Shown here: one piece after another, positions 11,361 to 22,084 of the stretch
How the letters are laid out: every line of letters begins with the position of its first letter
Numbering within the stretch: position 1 is the first letter of the stretch
NCBI GenBank assembly: GCA_020796225.1
Contig: CM036753.1
Span: forward strand, 89,191,703-89,255,702
Direction: 5' to 3'
DNA from: Arion vulgaris
Taxonomy: Eukaryota > Mollusca > Gastropoda > Stylommatophora > Arionidae
DNA length: 64,000 bases
Made by a program: the position numbers and the translations under genes
The notes under the pieces: generated by a model
Database searches by the model: none
The model's input: only the letters and a program-made list of their open reading frames with translations
What the model was told of the DNA's origin: nothing

Positions 11361-11672
11361 TTCTGAAGTCTGTGTGAAATGAGACATTACTATTTTCTGA
11401 AGTCTGTGTGAAATGACACATTACTATTTTCTGAAGTCTGTGTAAAATTGAGACATTACTAGTTTCTGAAGTCTGTGTAAAATGAGACATTACTATTTTC
11501 TGAAGTCTGTGTGAAATGAGACATTACTATTTTCTGAAATCTGTGTGAAATGAGACATTACTATTTTCCGAATGTGTAAAATGAGAGATTACTAGTTTCT
11601 GAAGTCTGTGTAAAATGAGACAATACTATTTTCTGAAGTATGTGTGAAATGAGACATTACTATTTTTATAAG
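11361..11672. repeat. Minisatellite, unit about 34 bp, about 9 copies
   Basis: The unit reads TCTGAAGTCTGTGTGAAATG followed by AGACATTACTATTT. Copies differ at a few sites (GAGACA/GACACA, TATGTG) and one is shortened. Confidence 0.85.
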
Positions 11673-12065
11673 TACTGTTATTTATCCATCTCTAGAAGTA
11701 AAGATTTTTTTTTCCTTCATAATTCACTCTAATGATATGGGTGTTAACCTGCTTGGGGGAGCTGGGGGAGGGGTGGTTGGCATCGTCCTTGGACATCAAA
11801 GTGTATCAGTTCTTTTTCATGGACTAGCAAAGTTAATAGCGTCCCACGACCTCAGGGTAAGTAATGTTTAGCATTTACTCATATGGAAGGTCAGATGTAC
11901 ACATTATACCCTCACAAGAACCATTTACAGTATATTTTAAAATAAGAAGCAACTGCTTGTCACTCTTACTAAATTTAGAAACGGAAAAGGGAACCGGAGA
12001 AAAAAACGAATAGGGATGTCGGATGTGTTAGTACGAAAATAACAGATACCATTAACATGGCTTAA
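11673..12065. other. No recognised feature
   Basis: Includes a short G-rich stretch (GGGGGAGCTGGGGGAGGGG, about 11755) and otherwise unremarkable sequence. Confidence 0.4.
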
Positions 12066-12073
12066 ATTAGTTA

Positions 12074-12327
12074 TTCTTCTTTGCGTTCGTTCTTTACGAC
12101 CAATTTTAATCACTCTTTGTGATATGTTTGATCTTTGCCAAGAACGTGTATACGTTGCACATTGGTTTGGTAGGCCCCTAAACGCATAAGACTTCTACAC
12201 GTTTAGGACACATGCATCCGATTTCAGTCAAACCTCCTTAGACGCCTCTTACGACATGCATGGAAGGTAACAGTGGTTCTATTCTTTACACCCCAAATTT
12301 GGGCCCCGGTAACCACTCGGGCGATAC
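12074..12327 (-). mobile_element. SINE-A, full length
   Basis: On the minus strand it has a head CGCCCGAGTGGTTACCGGGG (similar to the D-arm/A box of class II tRNAs), the core GCATGTCGTAAGAGGCG, a body with GTGCAACGTATACACGTTCT and CATATCACAAAGAGTGATTA, and a 3' end CGAACGCAAAGAAG. A short repeat ATTAGTTA flanks it at 12066-12073 and 12328-12335. Full-length relatives at 21810 and 57676 define the same ends. Confidence 0.85.
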
Positions 12328-12437
12328 ATTAGTTAAAATGACTCAAATCGCACACAATATAATGAGTGTTTTATTTCAAAAGTTATACTAAAGAAAACGT
12401 AGAAAGGAGAAAACTAAAGTGTATTAAATCACTATTT

Positions 12438-12493
12438 CGTCCGAGTGGTTACCGGGACCCTTAAAGAACGAACGTAAAGAAGAAGAAGAAGCG
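12438..12493 (+). mobile_element. SINE-A with internal deletion (head joined to tail)
   Basis: CGTCCGAGTGGTTACCGGGA (the SINE-A head) passes after only a few bases into TTAAAGAACGAACGTAAAGA and a GAAGAAGAAG tail (the SINE-A 3' end). About 200 internal bases are missing. It points away from the full-length copy at 12074-12327, heads facing each other 110 bases apart. Confidence 0.7.
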
Positions 12494-13039
12494 ATCACTA
12501 TTTGTCAATAAATATCTTAATTATTCTTTATTTATAAAGTAAAAATATGGATTTAATAATATACGTTTAATGCATTTAGTAACGTTATTATGTTTGCAAT
12601 ATATGGCTACCCTTCCGTATTACCATGTACATTGTGTGCATGCGTCAGTACATGTTTATCATGACTTAATCTTGCAACAAGTAAATACATTATCAAAGAT
12701 CAATTACTTTGATTTGTTCAATTTACAAATTATGTCGTAAAAGATGCAAATACTTGGGAACGGAAAAGCTGAACAGAAATTATGACAAGTTTACAATAAT
12801 GAAGAAAACAACAAATGAGAATTTATCTTCAGAAACCAGTGCAAATACTATATCTATTTATATCTATATTCTCTTCGTGTCTCATGTGATGCATAAGGCT
12901 TTCACAAAGGATTTCAATTATTGCCGTTCTGCCGGCTTTCTATCAATTGTTTTCTATTTAAGGCAACAATCTTTTAATTCTATTTCTATATTTCGTCTCC
13001 ATGTTGGATATCAAAATCATGGACTTTACTGCAATATAA
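12494..13039. other. No recognised feature
   Basis: AT-rich. A 141-residue open frame from 12709 runs into the neighbouring satellite and shows no domain. Confidence 0.45.
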
Positions 13040-14472
13040 TGAGACAACACAACACACGCATTAGAGATAAAGATGGATACAATACAACACACGCATTAGA
13101 GATAAAGATGGATACAATACAACACACGCATTAGAGATAAAGATGGATACAATACAACACACGCATTAGAGATAAAGATGGAGACAATACAACACACGCA
13201 TTAGAGATAAAGATGGAGACAATACAACACACGCATTAGAGATAAAGATGGAGACAATACAACACACGCATTAGAGATAAAGATGGATACAACACAACAC
13301 ACAGAGTAGAGATAAAGATGGAGAGAACACAACACACAGAGTAGAGATAAAGATGGAGAGAACACAACACACAGAGTAGAGATAAAGATGGATACAACAC
13401 AACACACAGAGTAGAGATAAAGATGGATACAACACAACACACAGAGTAGAGATAAAGATGGAGAAAACACAACACACGCAGTAGAGATAAAGATGGAGAG
13501 AACACAACACACAGAGTAGAGATAAAGATGGAGAGAACACAACACACAGAATAGAGATAAAGATGGAGAGAACACAACACACGCAGTAGAGATAAAGATG
13601 GAGAGAACACAACACACAGAGTAGAGATAAAGATGGAGAGAACACAACACACAGAGTAGAGATAAAGATGTAGAGAACACAACACACGCATTAGAGATAA
13701 AGATGGAGAGAACACAACACACGCAGTAGAGATAAAGATGGAGAGAACACAACACACAGAGTAGAGATAAAGATGGAGAGAACACAACACACGCAGTAGA
13801 GATAGAGATGGAGAGAACACAACACACAGAGTAGAGATAAAGATGGAGAGAACACAACACACGCAGTAGAGATAAAGATGGAGAGAACACAACACACAGA
13901 GTAGAGATAAAGATGGAGAGAACACAACACACGCATTAGAGATAAAGATGGAGAGAACACAACACACACATTAGAGATAAAGATGGAGAGACACAACACA
14001 CAGAGTAGAGATAAAGATGGAGAGAACACAACACACGCATTAGAGATAAAGATGGAGAGAACACAACACACACATTAGAGATAAAGATGGAGAGAACACA
14101 ACACACAGAGTAGAGATAAAGATGGAGAGAACACAACACACAGAGTAGAGATAAAGATGGAGAGAACACAACACACGCAGTAGAGATAAAGATGGAGAGA
14201 ACACAACACACACATTAGAGATAAAGATGGAGAGAACACAACACACAGAGTAGAGATAAAGATGGAGACAACACAACACACGCAGTAGAGATAAAGATGG
14301 AGAGAACACAACACACAGATTAGAGATAAAGATGGAGAGAACACAACACACAGAGTAGAGATAAAGATGGAGAAAACACAACACACGCAGTAGAGATAAA
14401 GATGGAGAGAACACAACACACAAAGTAGAGATAAAGATGGAGAGAACACAACACACAGAGTAGAGATAAAGT
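13040..14472. repeat. 35-bp satellite array, about 41 copies
   Basis: The unit is ACAACACACGCATTAGAGAT followed by AAAGATGGAGAGA. Three marker sites vary: CGCATTA, CAGAGTA, CACATTA or CGCAGTA; and GGATACA or GGAGAGA. The left end is dominated by the CGCATTA/GATACA variant, the interior by CAGAGTA/GAGAGA. One unit near 13990 is short. Because 35 is not a multiple of three, the three frames of the minus strand are cyclic and all stay open; the resulting Cys/Leu/Ser repeat proteins are an artefact. Confidence 0.95.
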
Positions 14473-14535
14473 AAAGATTAAAGAGAAAAAAGAGAAAAAA
14501 ACAACAAAATAAAATTAGTAAAATATGCTTTCCTT

Positions 14536-14736
14536 CACCCGCCTGCCTAGCATGTTCGTAGCGCGTTGGACTACGGGTGACAAGCTACCTGTGAATGCGG
14601 CTTCAATTCCGCGGGCTGACAGAAAAACCACAGGTTCACCAGATTCACGGTGTTCGTGGCACCGAACTGAAGGGTTACCACGGCACCGAGAAGAAGAGCT
14701 GAAAGCTCAAGTGTTTCTAAATCGGTTAAAAAACAA
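14536..14736 (+). mobile_element. SINE-G copy 3
   Basis: Head GTAGCGCGTTGGACTACGGG, B-box-like CTTCAATTCCGCGGG, the body with CACCGAACTGAAGGGTTAC, and an A-rich tail. It is flanked by AAATATGCTTTCCTT (14521-14535) and AAATATGCTCTCCTT (14737-14751), a 15-bp target-site duplication with one mismatch. It landed just beyond the satellite array. Confidence 0.85.
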
Positions 14737-14751
14737 AAATATGCTCTCCTT

Positions 14752-15305
14752 TCTGACATTACAGAAATGTTCATTCTCAACATGATATTATTTTAGTAAC
14801 AATGTAGAACGTAGGAATATACTTTTATTTAGTACTTGAAACTATCACACACATTCAATACATGAAAACTAAACTACTAAAATATGCTTCATCTCTGTCC
14901 CAGAAAGACGCATTTAGAATGATTCGGAACTATTTTGACAAACATGGGAGAAAAAATATTTCTAGACTTCAATTTAAAGAGACATTACAGGAAACCAGAG
15001 GCATCCACGCGTTACGAAAAGCTTTCTTGGCAGCAAATGAGATGTCATCGTTTTTAAGGGTTTCGATTCATGTCTATATTCAGTTATTGCCTCCTTACAC
15101 GTCGCGAAAGGAAATGATTAAATTCTCATCAGCGCTGTTTTACAAGATATTCAAAACGTAGTCAACATTTTGTTTGCTTCAATAACTGTGTCTTTGCTTA
15201 TGGCAATGTAGTTTGAACGGGCAGTTATGTTATGTCGAATTGAATATAAACATATTTCCTACACGTTCCTGACATTCTAGAATATTAACCCCTTCCATAC
15301 CATGA
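14752..15305. other. Unassigned; one 99-residue open frame
   Basis: The plus-strand frame at 14862-15161 is Lys/Phe-rich with no motif I recognise and no neighbouring coding sign. I do not call it a gene. Confidence 0.4.
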
Positions 15306-15770
15306 ATATTCATCATCAAATAGTTTGTCATGAGCAGACATTACCACCCTAACAGTCCATCGGAATTTCTCTGTCCCATATGCGATATGTCCGCCTCATG
15401 CACAGACCAGTCATCATACACAAACCATGAGTTACATCCTGAATATATCGTATCTGTGGTCGTTCTCTTATCTTCTTTGCTGGAACGCCTACTTTTGTAA
15501 TGGACTTCTCAAATTCTTAGTGTTGATTTATATGTCAAGAAGACTTCAACTTTGTCCTTGTTTGTGGCATCAGCCAGTTTTCTTTGATTTTGATATCGTC
15601 CTAGATATATATATATATATATTCTCTTCACTATTAATTATATATTCAAATATAATTAAATATTCAAAATCACATACATGTTTGTACACTGCCTTGTTAA
15701 ATGTCCATGTTTTACATCCATACGTTGCCACTGAGCATGTATATGCTCTTAGTATCCATGAATATTACTA
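15306..15770 (-). mobile_element. RTE-a LINE 3' fragment
   Basis: The 3' end is at the left (CATCATCAAATAG on the plus strand, i.e. a GAT tail). Upstream lie decayed versions of the TAEAGHLAYERE-like and GKPRRRWIQDV-like C-terminal motifs of the copy at 19088. An inserted or expanded (AT)n run lies near 15605-15620, and ACGTTGCCACTGAGCATGTA near 15722 corresponds to the FPVATYG segment. Heavily mutated. Confidence 0.65.
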
Positions 15771-15859
15771 TGTTCCAACCGCGAAATTTTTGGGTATGAC
15801 CTCAGTGTTTTTCTCACACACAGAAATTGTGTACTTACGATTTTTATGTATCACCTAAA

Positions 15860-16000
15860 GATTAGAATCGAGAATAAATAATAAATAACATCATAAATAT
15901 GTAATGACTAAAATCAAGAATAAGTAATGAGTAACATCAGAAATGTATACCAACTGGAATCGAGAATAAGTAATGAGCAACATCAGAAATAAACATAATC
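15860..16000. repeat. Short tandem repeat, about 47-bp unit, three copies
   Basis: GAATCGAGAATAA and AACATCAGAAAT recur near 15864, 15911 and 15957 with substitutions. Confidence 0.55.
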
Positions 16001-16039
16001 TACATCTTAAGTAAAGGAAGGAAGGAATGCAATGGCAGA

Positions 16040-16556
16040 CTACCTTCCAAGACAGTGCCTAAAAAACCCTAACAATAATATGGAATACAACAAACAAAGA
16101 TCAGAATACTAAGAGCATGGATATTCCCAGTGGCAACGTATGGGTGTGAAACATGGACATTGATTAAAGCAGTGGAAAAAACATCTATGTGCTTTGGAAT
16201 ATAAGTGTTACAGAAGAGTCCTCTGTATATATTGGACAGAGAAGAGATCAAATAGATATATCCAGAAAAAAACTCAAAATAAAAAAATCTGGCTGAAGCT
16301 ACAAATAAGTAAGAGCAAAATTGAGATATTTTGGACATATAAAATGACATAAAGGGCTGGAGAGGACGATCAAGGAAGGAAGCATACCGGCTAAGAGAAG
16401 AAGAGGAAGACTAAGGAGAAGATGGATTCAGGATGTAACTGATGGTTTGAACATGACGGTTGCAAAGGAGGGAGATCTGACCTATGAGAGAGAGAAATTC
16501 CAGAGTACTGTTGGGGTGTAAAAGCTCTACCTCAGGACAAGCTATTTGATGATGAT
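16040..16556 (+). mobile_element. RTE-a LINE 3' fragment
   Basis: AAAGATCAGAATACTAAGAG, ATATTCCCAGTGGCAACGTA and GGAAGCATACCGGCTAAGAG align with the copy at 19088-19745. The motifs FPVATYG, RRRGRLRRRW and TVAKEGDLTYER appear in broken frames. It ends CTATTTGATGATGAT at about 16552, the family 3' end. The upstream polymerase is absent, as expected for 5' truncation during target-primed reverse transcription. Confidence 0.75.
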
Positions 16557-17351
16557 ATCATAAGTAAACAATGATTGCTATCAAACAATTACTGACCGTA
16601 AAAAATCTAACGGTGGTGACTGACATTTGAAATAAACAATGCATTTCATAGAATCAGAGTTAACCAATACTTACATAAAGTGAAAACCAAGGTTAATCTC
16701 TTGATTGATATTCCAGAGAAATAAATTATATTGATATACCTAGAAAAATCCCACTTAAACAGAAATGAAACATGTTTGACATTAACAAAACAAAATATGA
16801 TCGATCTTAACATGAACAATAACATACCTTAGAAATGAACTTTTGTGAACTCAGAAAAAATATAACTATTCATTTCAGACATGAGTAATAACAAACTGCA
16901 GATAAAATCCGTACTTGATCTAAAAAAGCATTCAAGTTTGACAACATGAATCACTCATGTTCCAATAGAGAACTAAATCATTTTTAAATTGAAAAAAAAA
17001 AATGAACGGCAGTAGAAACTGTATTTAAACGCAACATTAAAGACAGATTGTGTACGGTAACATGATTAATAGTTACGTTATGGTTGCCATTCTTGTTCTT
17101 CTTCTATCGTATTACTAAAACTGCAGTCCTTCTATTTTGGGAATCTTTATAAATTTCTTCTCATGTAGTTATTGTTGCATAGAGTGCCTCTACTAATGAT
17201 AGCTGTTCCATGTTCTTGAACTTTCCAACTCTTCTCTTGTTTCTATAGTTCGAACTGAGTTCAGATCTGCTTATTATGTGAGGTTGGTTCATAGGGAGAA
17301 ATAATTGATAATTTAAATATGTAATGAAAATGTGATACTTGAGATACACTT
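16557..17351. other. No recognised feature
   Basis: AT-rich, with no coding or repeat signal that I can assign. Confidence 0.45.
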
Positions 17352-17545
17352 AGTGGGACGGATTAGCGTAATGCATAAGCGTTGGCCTATCCACACTGAC
17401 AAACAAGTGTTATGAGTTCAATCCCACATTCGACGTTCCATACGCGAGGAAAGGAATTAGCCCTCCTACCAACTGCACATTTGGGTCTAGAAATGGAAAG
17501 TGAAGTAACTTCATATCATAAAATCTGAAAAGGCTACGGGAAATT
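17352..17545 (+). mobile_element. SINE-F, tRNA-headed element (single copy seen)
   Basis: It has an A-box-like TTAGCGTAATGCATAAGCG and a B-box GAGTTCAATCCC at tRNA-like spacing, followed by an unrelated body. A genuine tRNA gene is unlikely because the ends do not form an acceptor stem. No TSD was identified and the right end is approximate. Confidence 0.5.
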
Positions 17546-17834
17546 TGATGTTTATTTAATCAAACAAAATACAGAAAGGAGACGCAATTGAGAAATCATG
17601 CACAATAAATTACAAAGGTTCTTGTTTTTACTATTGTGATCCTCTCGCAGGTAAATTATAGTAAAACAAATATCAGAATACCAAAAGCATGTATATTCCC
17701 AGTCACAACGTATGGGTGTTAAGCATGGACATTTAACAAGGTAGTAGAGATATATATGTGCATTTGAATATATTGTTACAGAAGAGTCATCGGTATGACA
17801 TGGACAGAACAAATAACACATATATAAATCCAAA

Positions 17835-18083
17835 GTGAGCGTCTGTAGCTCAAGCGGTAGTGAGCTCGATCACAAACTTAAGCGTACCTGGTTCAAACCC
17901 CACGGTGGACAAGTTTGGAAGCAAATTCGTTTCGGTGAGATTTTTACAAAAGGTAAAAATAGACTTCACCTTTCAGAAAGTAATACAAACTACTGAACGT
18001 ATAAGTGGTGCCTAGAAAATCAACGACTCGTTTACTGTGGTTGATGGCTACGTACTGTGAAGGATATGCCACGATTGTTCACC
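17835..18083 (+). mobile_element. SINE-C copy 1 inside RTE-a
   Basis: The tRNA-like head has GTAGCTCAAGCGGTAGTGAG (A box) and GGTTCAAACCCC (B box). The body is shared with 19760, 31955 and 46703: GGAAGCAAATTCGTTT, TTTCAGAAAGTAATACAAAC, CTGAACGTATAAGTGGTGCC and GTGAAGGATATGCC. An 8-bp duplication AATCCAAA flanks it (17827-17834 and 18084-18091). Confidence 0.85.
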
Positions 18084-18202
18084 AATCCAAAAAGAACTCA
18101 AGATCAAATTAAAAATTACTGATGCTACAAATAAGAATGCGTTAATTGAAGTATGTATATTAGACATATCAAAATACAAGATGGATTGTATGAGACTGTT
18201 CT

Positions 18203-18321
18203 TCTTCTTTTTATTTGCGTTCGTTCTTTACGACCAATTTTAATCACTCTTTGTGATATGTTTGATCTTTGCCAAGAACGTGTATACGTTGCACATTGGT
18301 TTGGTAGGCCCTAAACGCATA
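18203..18321 (-). mobile_element. SINE-A, 5'-truncated, inside RTE-a
   Basis: It carries only the 3' portion (minus-strand sense): CACAAAGAGTGATTAAAATT to a GAAGAA-type tail, broken off at the TAGGCCCTAAACGCATAG segment. GACTGTTCT (18194-18202) and GACCGTTCT (18322-18330) flank it as an imperfect duplication. Confidence 0.75.
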
Positions 18322-18512
18322 GACCGTTCTGAAAGGAGGCATCCAGACAAAGAGGAGAAGAGGAAAACCTCGGAAAAGATGGATTCTGGATGTAACTGAT
18401 GATCTGAGCATGATGGCTACAAATACGAAACATATGTTTAGGGAAGAGAAACTCTGATGTACTGTTAGGGTTGCAAAGTTTTACTTAGGATAAGTTAATT
18501 TATGATGATGAT

Positions 18513-19087
18513 TCCTCTCGTACCGTTACACTTTGCTTAGGCCATGTAAGCAATATATCCCATACTGTTGATCATAGGAAAAGCGTTTAAACTCTTCAAT
18601 GGAACTGAGTCCGATGTTTATCGCTTTTCTCAGTAGCGTTAGTTTCATGGTTTCCATAGGACTTTCTTTCTTTCTTGAATCATTTTCACCGATATCGATG
18701 TCTGCTTTGTCCTTCTGTGATACGCTCTTCTCAGAGTATGTCCAACATAGTTTCATCTTTTCATTCGTAATACAACTGATGCTATTGGTTGATCAGACAT
18801 GTCTCTGATTTCATCACTTCTCTTGAATTCGCACCATTGGATACTCATTATATTTTGCAAGAATATATTTTCAAATGCATTCACCTTTACATCTGTTTCT
18901 TTCCGTAACACTAGATAGCACGTGTTAAGAATGATTCACTGACTTAATCATAGAAATACAAAATGTAAATAAGTGCAAGTAACGCTATGCACATTCAGAG
19001 TAAAACAAATGAAAACGTCAACGTTGATATTACTTAAGCGCATACAACAATGAGATTTGTTTAACAGCGGTAATAGATAGCTCATCA
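18513..19087. other. No recognised feature
   Basis: Open frames on both strands at 18526-18808 lie opposite each other and have no recognisable motif. Confidence 0.4.
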
Positions 19088-19750
19088 TTATCATCAAATA
19101 GCTTGTCCTGAGCTGAACTTTGCCACCCCAACAGTCCTCCGAAATTTCTCTCTCTCATAGGCCAGATGTCCTGCTTCTGCAGCTGTCATGTTTAAACCAT
19201 CAGTTACATCCTGAATCCATCTTCTCCGTGGTTTTCCTCTTCTTCTCTTTGCCGTTATGCCTGCTTCCATGATGGTCTTCTCCAGCCCTTCATGTCTTTT
19301 TATTTGTCCAAAATATCTCAATTTTCTCTTTCTTATTTGTAGCATCTGCCAGTTTTCTTTGATTTTGAGTTCTTTCTGGTTAGACCTATTTGTTCTCTTC
19401 TCTGTCCAAGATATACGAAGGACTCTTCTGTAACACTTATATTCAAAAGCACATATATGTTTTTCCCTGCTTTATTAAATGTCACCCCATGCCCTACACC
19501 CATACGTTGCCACTGGGAATATGCATGCTCTTAGTATTCTGATCTTTGTTTTCTTATCAGTTTCGTTCCATACTTTTTTAAGTTGTTTAATTATTTGTAA
19601 AGCCATGTTTGTTCTTTTTAAATTTCCTTCATCCCATTTCCATCTTTTGTTAGCAGTGAACCAAGATATTAAAAACTGTTCACATTTTCTACTTTCTCTC
19701 CATTGATAAAAATATCAATGTTGTCATTATTTTTGTTTTTAATCTCTTCA
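19088..19750 (-). mobile_element. RTE-a LINE 3' part (best-preserved copy)
   Basis: The 83-residue frame at 19094-19345 reads LRYFGQIKRHEGLEKTI, AKRRRGKPRRRWIQDV and a TAAEAGHLAYERE motif, the C-terminal region of RTE-like ORF2. Upstream on the minus strand are CYRRVLRISWTEKR-like and FPVATYG-like words, then a thumb-side IFINGEKVENVNSF segment near 19720-19670. The 3' end is at 19088 with a GAT-repeat tail. A few stops and shifts are present. The function of the C-terminal region is not established. Confidence 0.8.
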
Positions 19751-19759
19751 TAGATAACT

Positions 19760-19995
19760 AAGAACAGTTGCATATCCTTTATACTTTGCGAATCAATTCC
19801 AGCTTTTTTATCGCTGTTTGTGATTTTTCTAGGCATTATTACGTTCAGTAGTTTACCATTGCTTCCTGAACGGATGGTGCCATCGTCATTTGTAAAATTC
19901 AAGCGAAACAATTTGCAACCAAATTGTCCACAGTGTGATTCGAACTCGGAACGACGGGGTTAATAGACTAGTCACTATGATACAGACGCCACCAA
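19760..19995 (-). mobile_element. SINE-C copy 2
   Basis: The reverse complement runs from a tRNA-like head (GTGACTAGTCTATTAACCCC, B box GAGTTCGAATCAC) through TTGGTTGCAAATTGTTTCGC and GGAAGCAATGGTAAACTACT, CTGAACGTAATAATGCC, to GTATAAAGGATATGCAAC. It abuts the RTE-a fragment, and an 80-residue open frame that crosses the junction is a chance fusion of SINE and LINE. Confidence 0.8.
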
Positions 19996-20505
19996 TAGAT
20001 AACTACGTTATGAAAACATTCAGTCCCTTCACCTTGACACACGGGGGTGTATCTTTCAATGTTGCTACCATTTTATCTTAGCATGTCATGGTGTACAAAC
20101 TTCACCAAATCCCATCTTACTTGCCTGATCAGTTTTAGGTCAAAAAACGTGAAGATTAAAAAAAAATAAACAAAAACGAAATAGCAAGTTGTATGTGCAA
20201 ACATGTGTTTTTCAATTACTGAGTTAGCCAGTGCAATGAACTCATTAGATAGTTAGTTCTCTGCAGACTATGCTGTGTTTAATGTGGTGTATTAGTGTGT
20301 ACATGATCACACACGCATGTAGTTATTTGGTGTTTTGTTGGGGTGTTCCCATCAACTATAGTCCTGATGTAGCTAATGAATATAAAAAAGTGTACATGAT
20401 TGTTAGTGCAAATGTTAGTGCACTTGGCTTTATATATTTTGTTAGAAGACAGTATCAAAGAATTATAAATAACAATATTGAATTCTTTCATGTTTCATAT
20501 CAGAG
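19996..20505. other. No recognised feature
   Basis: AT-rich DNA. The small opposing open frames near 20270-20515 have no motif. Confidence 0.4.
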
Positions 20506-20518
20506 TATATATTAATTG

Positions 20519-20792
20519 AGCCGCGGTAGCGTAGTTGTTAGTGAACTCGCTTCTCAAGGCTGGTGGTCTGGGTTCAGCTCCCGCAGTGCGCGTGGAATTT
20601 TTCCTGACCGCGACGGCTCTCAGGTCGACCCAGCCTCAACTGGGTACCAGACATGCTCTGGGAAAGTAATGGCGGCCGGCGTGATGCTGACCACATCACC
20701 CATCGTGTGTCGACGGTCAATGAAAATACAGGCCTAACACTGTATTGACTCATATACCACGAGGTATGCAAGGGTTCCTTTACCTTTACTTT
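20519..20792 (+). mobile_element. SINE-D, tRNA-headed, with 13-bp TSD
   Basis: The head GCGGTAGCGTAGTTGTTAGT (A box) and GGGTTCAGCTCCCGC (B box) is followed by a GC-richer body and a tail of the CCTTTACCTTTAC type. TATATATTAATTG flanks it exactly at 20506-20518 and 20793-20805. The size and intact duplication suggest a comparatively recent insertion. Confidence 0.85.
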
Positions 20793-20892
20793 TATATATT
20801 AATTGTTAGCAGTATGTCAATTGTAACGTAGGCGTGTATTCTTTGTATTGAATACGTTTGGGACAGTTCATTGATTTAATGTATTGTCGATG

Positions 20893-21225
20893 GTTAAAAC
20901 AGTTTTCCTGAATAAATCTACTGCTCGTCTAAACATAAGATAGAAAGATTAAAACAGTTTTCCTGAATAAATCTACTGCCAGTCTAAACAAAAGGTAGAA
21001 AGATTAAAACAGTTCTCATGAATAAATCTACTGCTAGTCTAAACAAAAGGTAGAAAGATTAAAACAGTTCTCATGAATAAATCTACTGCTAGTCTAAACA
21101 CAAGATAGAAAGATTAAAACAGTTTTCCTGAATAAATCTACTGCTAGTCTAAACAAAAGGTAGAAAGATTAAAACAGTTCTCATGAATAAATCTACTGCT
21201 AGTCTAAACACAAGATAGAAAGATT
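20893..21225. repeat. Minisatellite, 55-bp unit, 6 copies
   Basis: Units begin ATTAAAACAGTT at 20893, 20948, 21003, 21058, 21113 and 21168 and contain CTGAATAAATCTACTGC and GTCTAAACA. Two alternating variants (TTTTCC and TTCTCA) are visible. Confidence 0.9.
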
Positions 21226-21420
21226 ATAAATACAATTCCTACAAAATATTTTTATCATCTTCTAAATTACACTAGAAACCCTCGCTTTTGTTACTGAGAT
21301 CGTGAGCTGCCGCTGAGATCTTCCTGTATAAGGACGAAATCGGAGCACAGATGATTACTCACCGAAGTGCAATGATGGAGTTCTTATCACTCAATAAATC
21401 ACTCAATCAGTCAAAATAGA
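21226..21420 (+). mobile_element. LINE 3' tail, RH-related family, copy 1
   Basis: It aligns with 57485-57655: AATTCCTACAAAATATTTTT, ACCCTCGC, GAGATCTTCCTGTATAAG and a following ATCGGAGCACA. In translation both contain LRSS..RKRSEH, similar to the RRRSEHLWT tail of the RH family. It ends in CAAT-rich repeats. Confidence 0.6.
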
Positions 21421-21429
21421 ACTCATCAA

Positions 21430-21535
21430 TCCACGCGAAACAATTTGCAACCAAACTGTCAGCAGCTTGATTCGAACTCAGAATGTCGGGGTTAATAGAC
21501 TAGTCACTATGCCACAGATCGTGGATCTATCAAAA
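21430..21535 (-). mobile_element. SINE-C fragment (head only)
   Basis: GAAACAATTTGCAACCAAAC, TTCGAACTCAGAATGTCGG and GTTAATAGACTAGTCACTAT match the head and first body segment of the SINE-C at 19760, in the same orientation. The rest of the body is missing. Confidence 0.7.
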
Positions 21536-21551
21536 TAGGCTCATCAATCAA

Positions 21552-21672
21552 AATAGAACTGGTACAGTCAGTCGCTGGACGCTGCTGGAGATATTGCGAA
21601 GGAGATCGGAGCACCTATGGACATGTCCGGAGTGCAATGAAGATATTCCAAACTAAAACTGAAAACTGAAAC
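21552..21672 (+). mobile_element. RH-family LINE 3' tail
   Basis: The translation gives SRWTLLEILRRRSEHLWTCP and ends ECNEDIPN before a stop, with the paired Cys of CPEC intact. Only this 3' tip is present. It is followed by AAACTGAAAACTGAAACT, as at the end of the 9721 copy. Confidence 0.7.
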
Positions 21673-21809
21673 TCACTCAATGAATCAATGAGTTCAAAGA
21701 ATCTTAGTATTGAGTTCGTGAGTAAACAAAAATAATTTTAAGACTGTGAGACAAATAGCATTTTAGAATTCAGAAAAGCAGGAAATACTACGTTATCATT
21801 ACAACAACT

Positions 21810-22072
21810 TTTTCTTCTTCTTCTTCTTCTTTGCGTTCGTTCTTTACGACCAATTTTAATCCCCCTTTGTGATATGTTTGATCTTTGCCAAGAACGTGTA
21901 TACGTTGCACATTGGTTTGATAGGCCCCTAAACGCATAGACTTCTACATGTTTAGAACACGTACATCCGATTTCAGCCAAACCTCCTTAGTCGCCTCTTA
22001 CGACATGCGTGGCAGGTAACAGTGGTTCAATTCTTTACACCCCAAATTTGAGGCCTGGTAATCACCCTGGCG
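21810..22072 (-). mobile_element. SINE-A, full length, 12-bp TSD
   Basis: Complete minus-strand SINE-A with a (GAA)n tail at 21812-21830, the core GCATGTCGTAAGAGGCG and a head GGTGATTACCAGG. ATTACAACAACT occurs on both sides (21798-21809 and 22073-22084). Confidence 0.9.
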
Positions 22073-22084
22073 ATTACAACAACT

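Larger units (their letters stand above)
17655..18512 (+). mobile_element. RTE-a LINE 3' fragment interrupted by two SINEs
   Basis: Three pieces of one RTE-a copy lie in order. 17655-17834 has TATTCCCAGTCACAACGTAT. 18084-18202 continues the family sequence from AAAGAACTCAAGATCAAA. 18322-18512 carries GGAGGCATCCAGACAAAGAG to the end near TTTATGATGATGAT. The separating segments are a SINE-C and a SINE-A fragment, each bounded by short duplications of RTE-a sequence. Removing them restores collinearity with the 19088-19745 copy. Confidence 0.8.

Noticed and set aside
13201..14456. Long minus-strand open frames encoding Cys/Leu/Ser repeat proteins
   Set aside because: They are the 35-bp satellite read in all three frames; every frame is open because the unit contains no stop in that strand. 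No start context or domain.
14862..15161. 99-residue plus-strand frame
   Set aside because: No recognisable motif, no conservation evidence and repeats on both sides. Left unassigned rather than called.
19669..19911. 80-residue minus-strand frame
   Set aside because: It crosses the junction of SINE-C and RTE-a, so it is a chance fusion.
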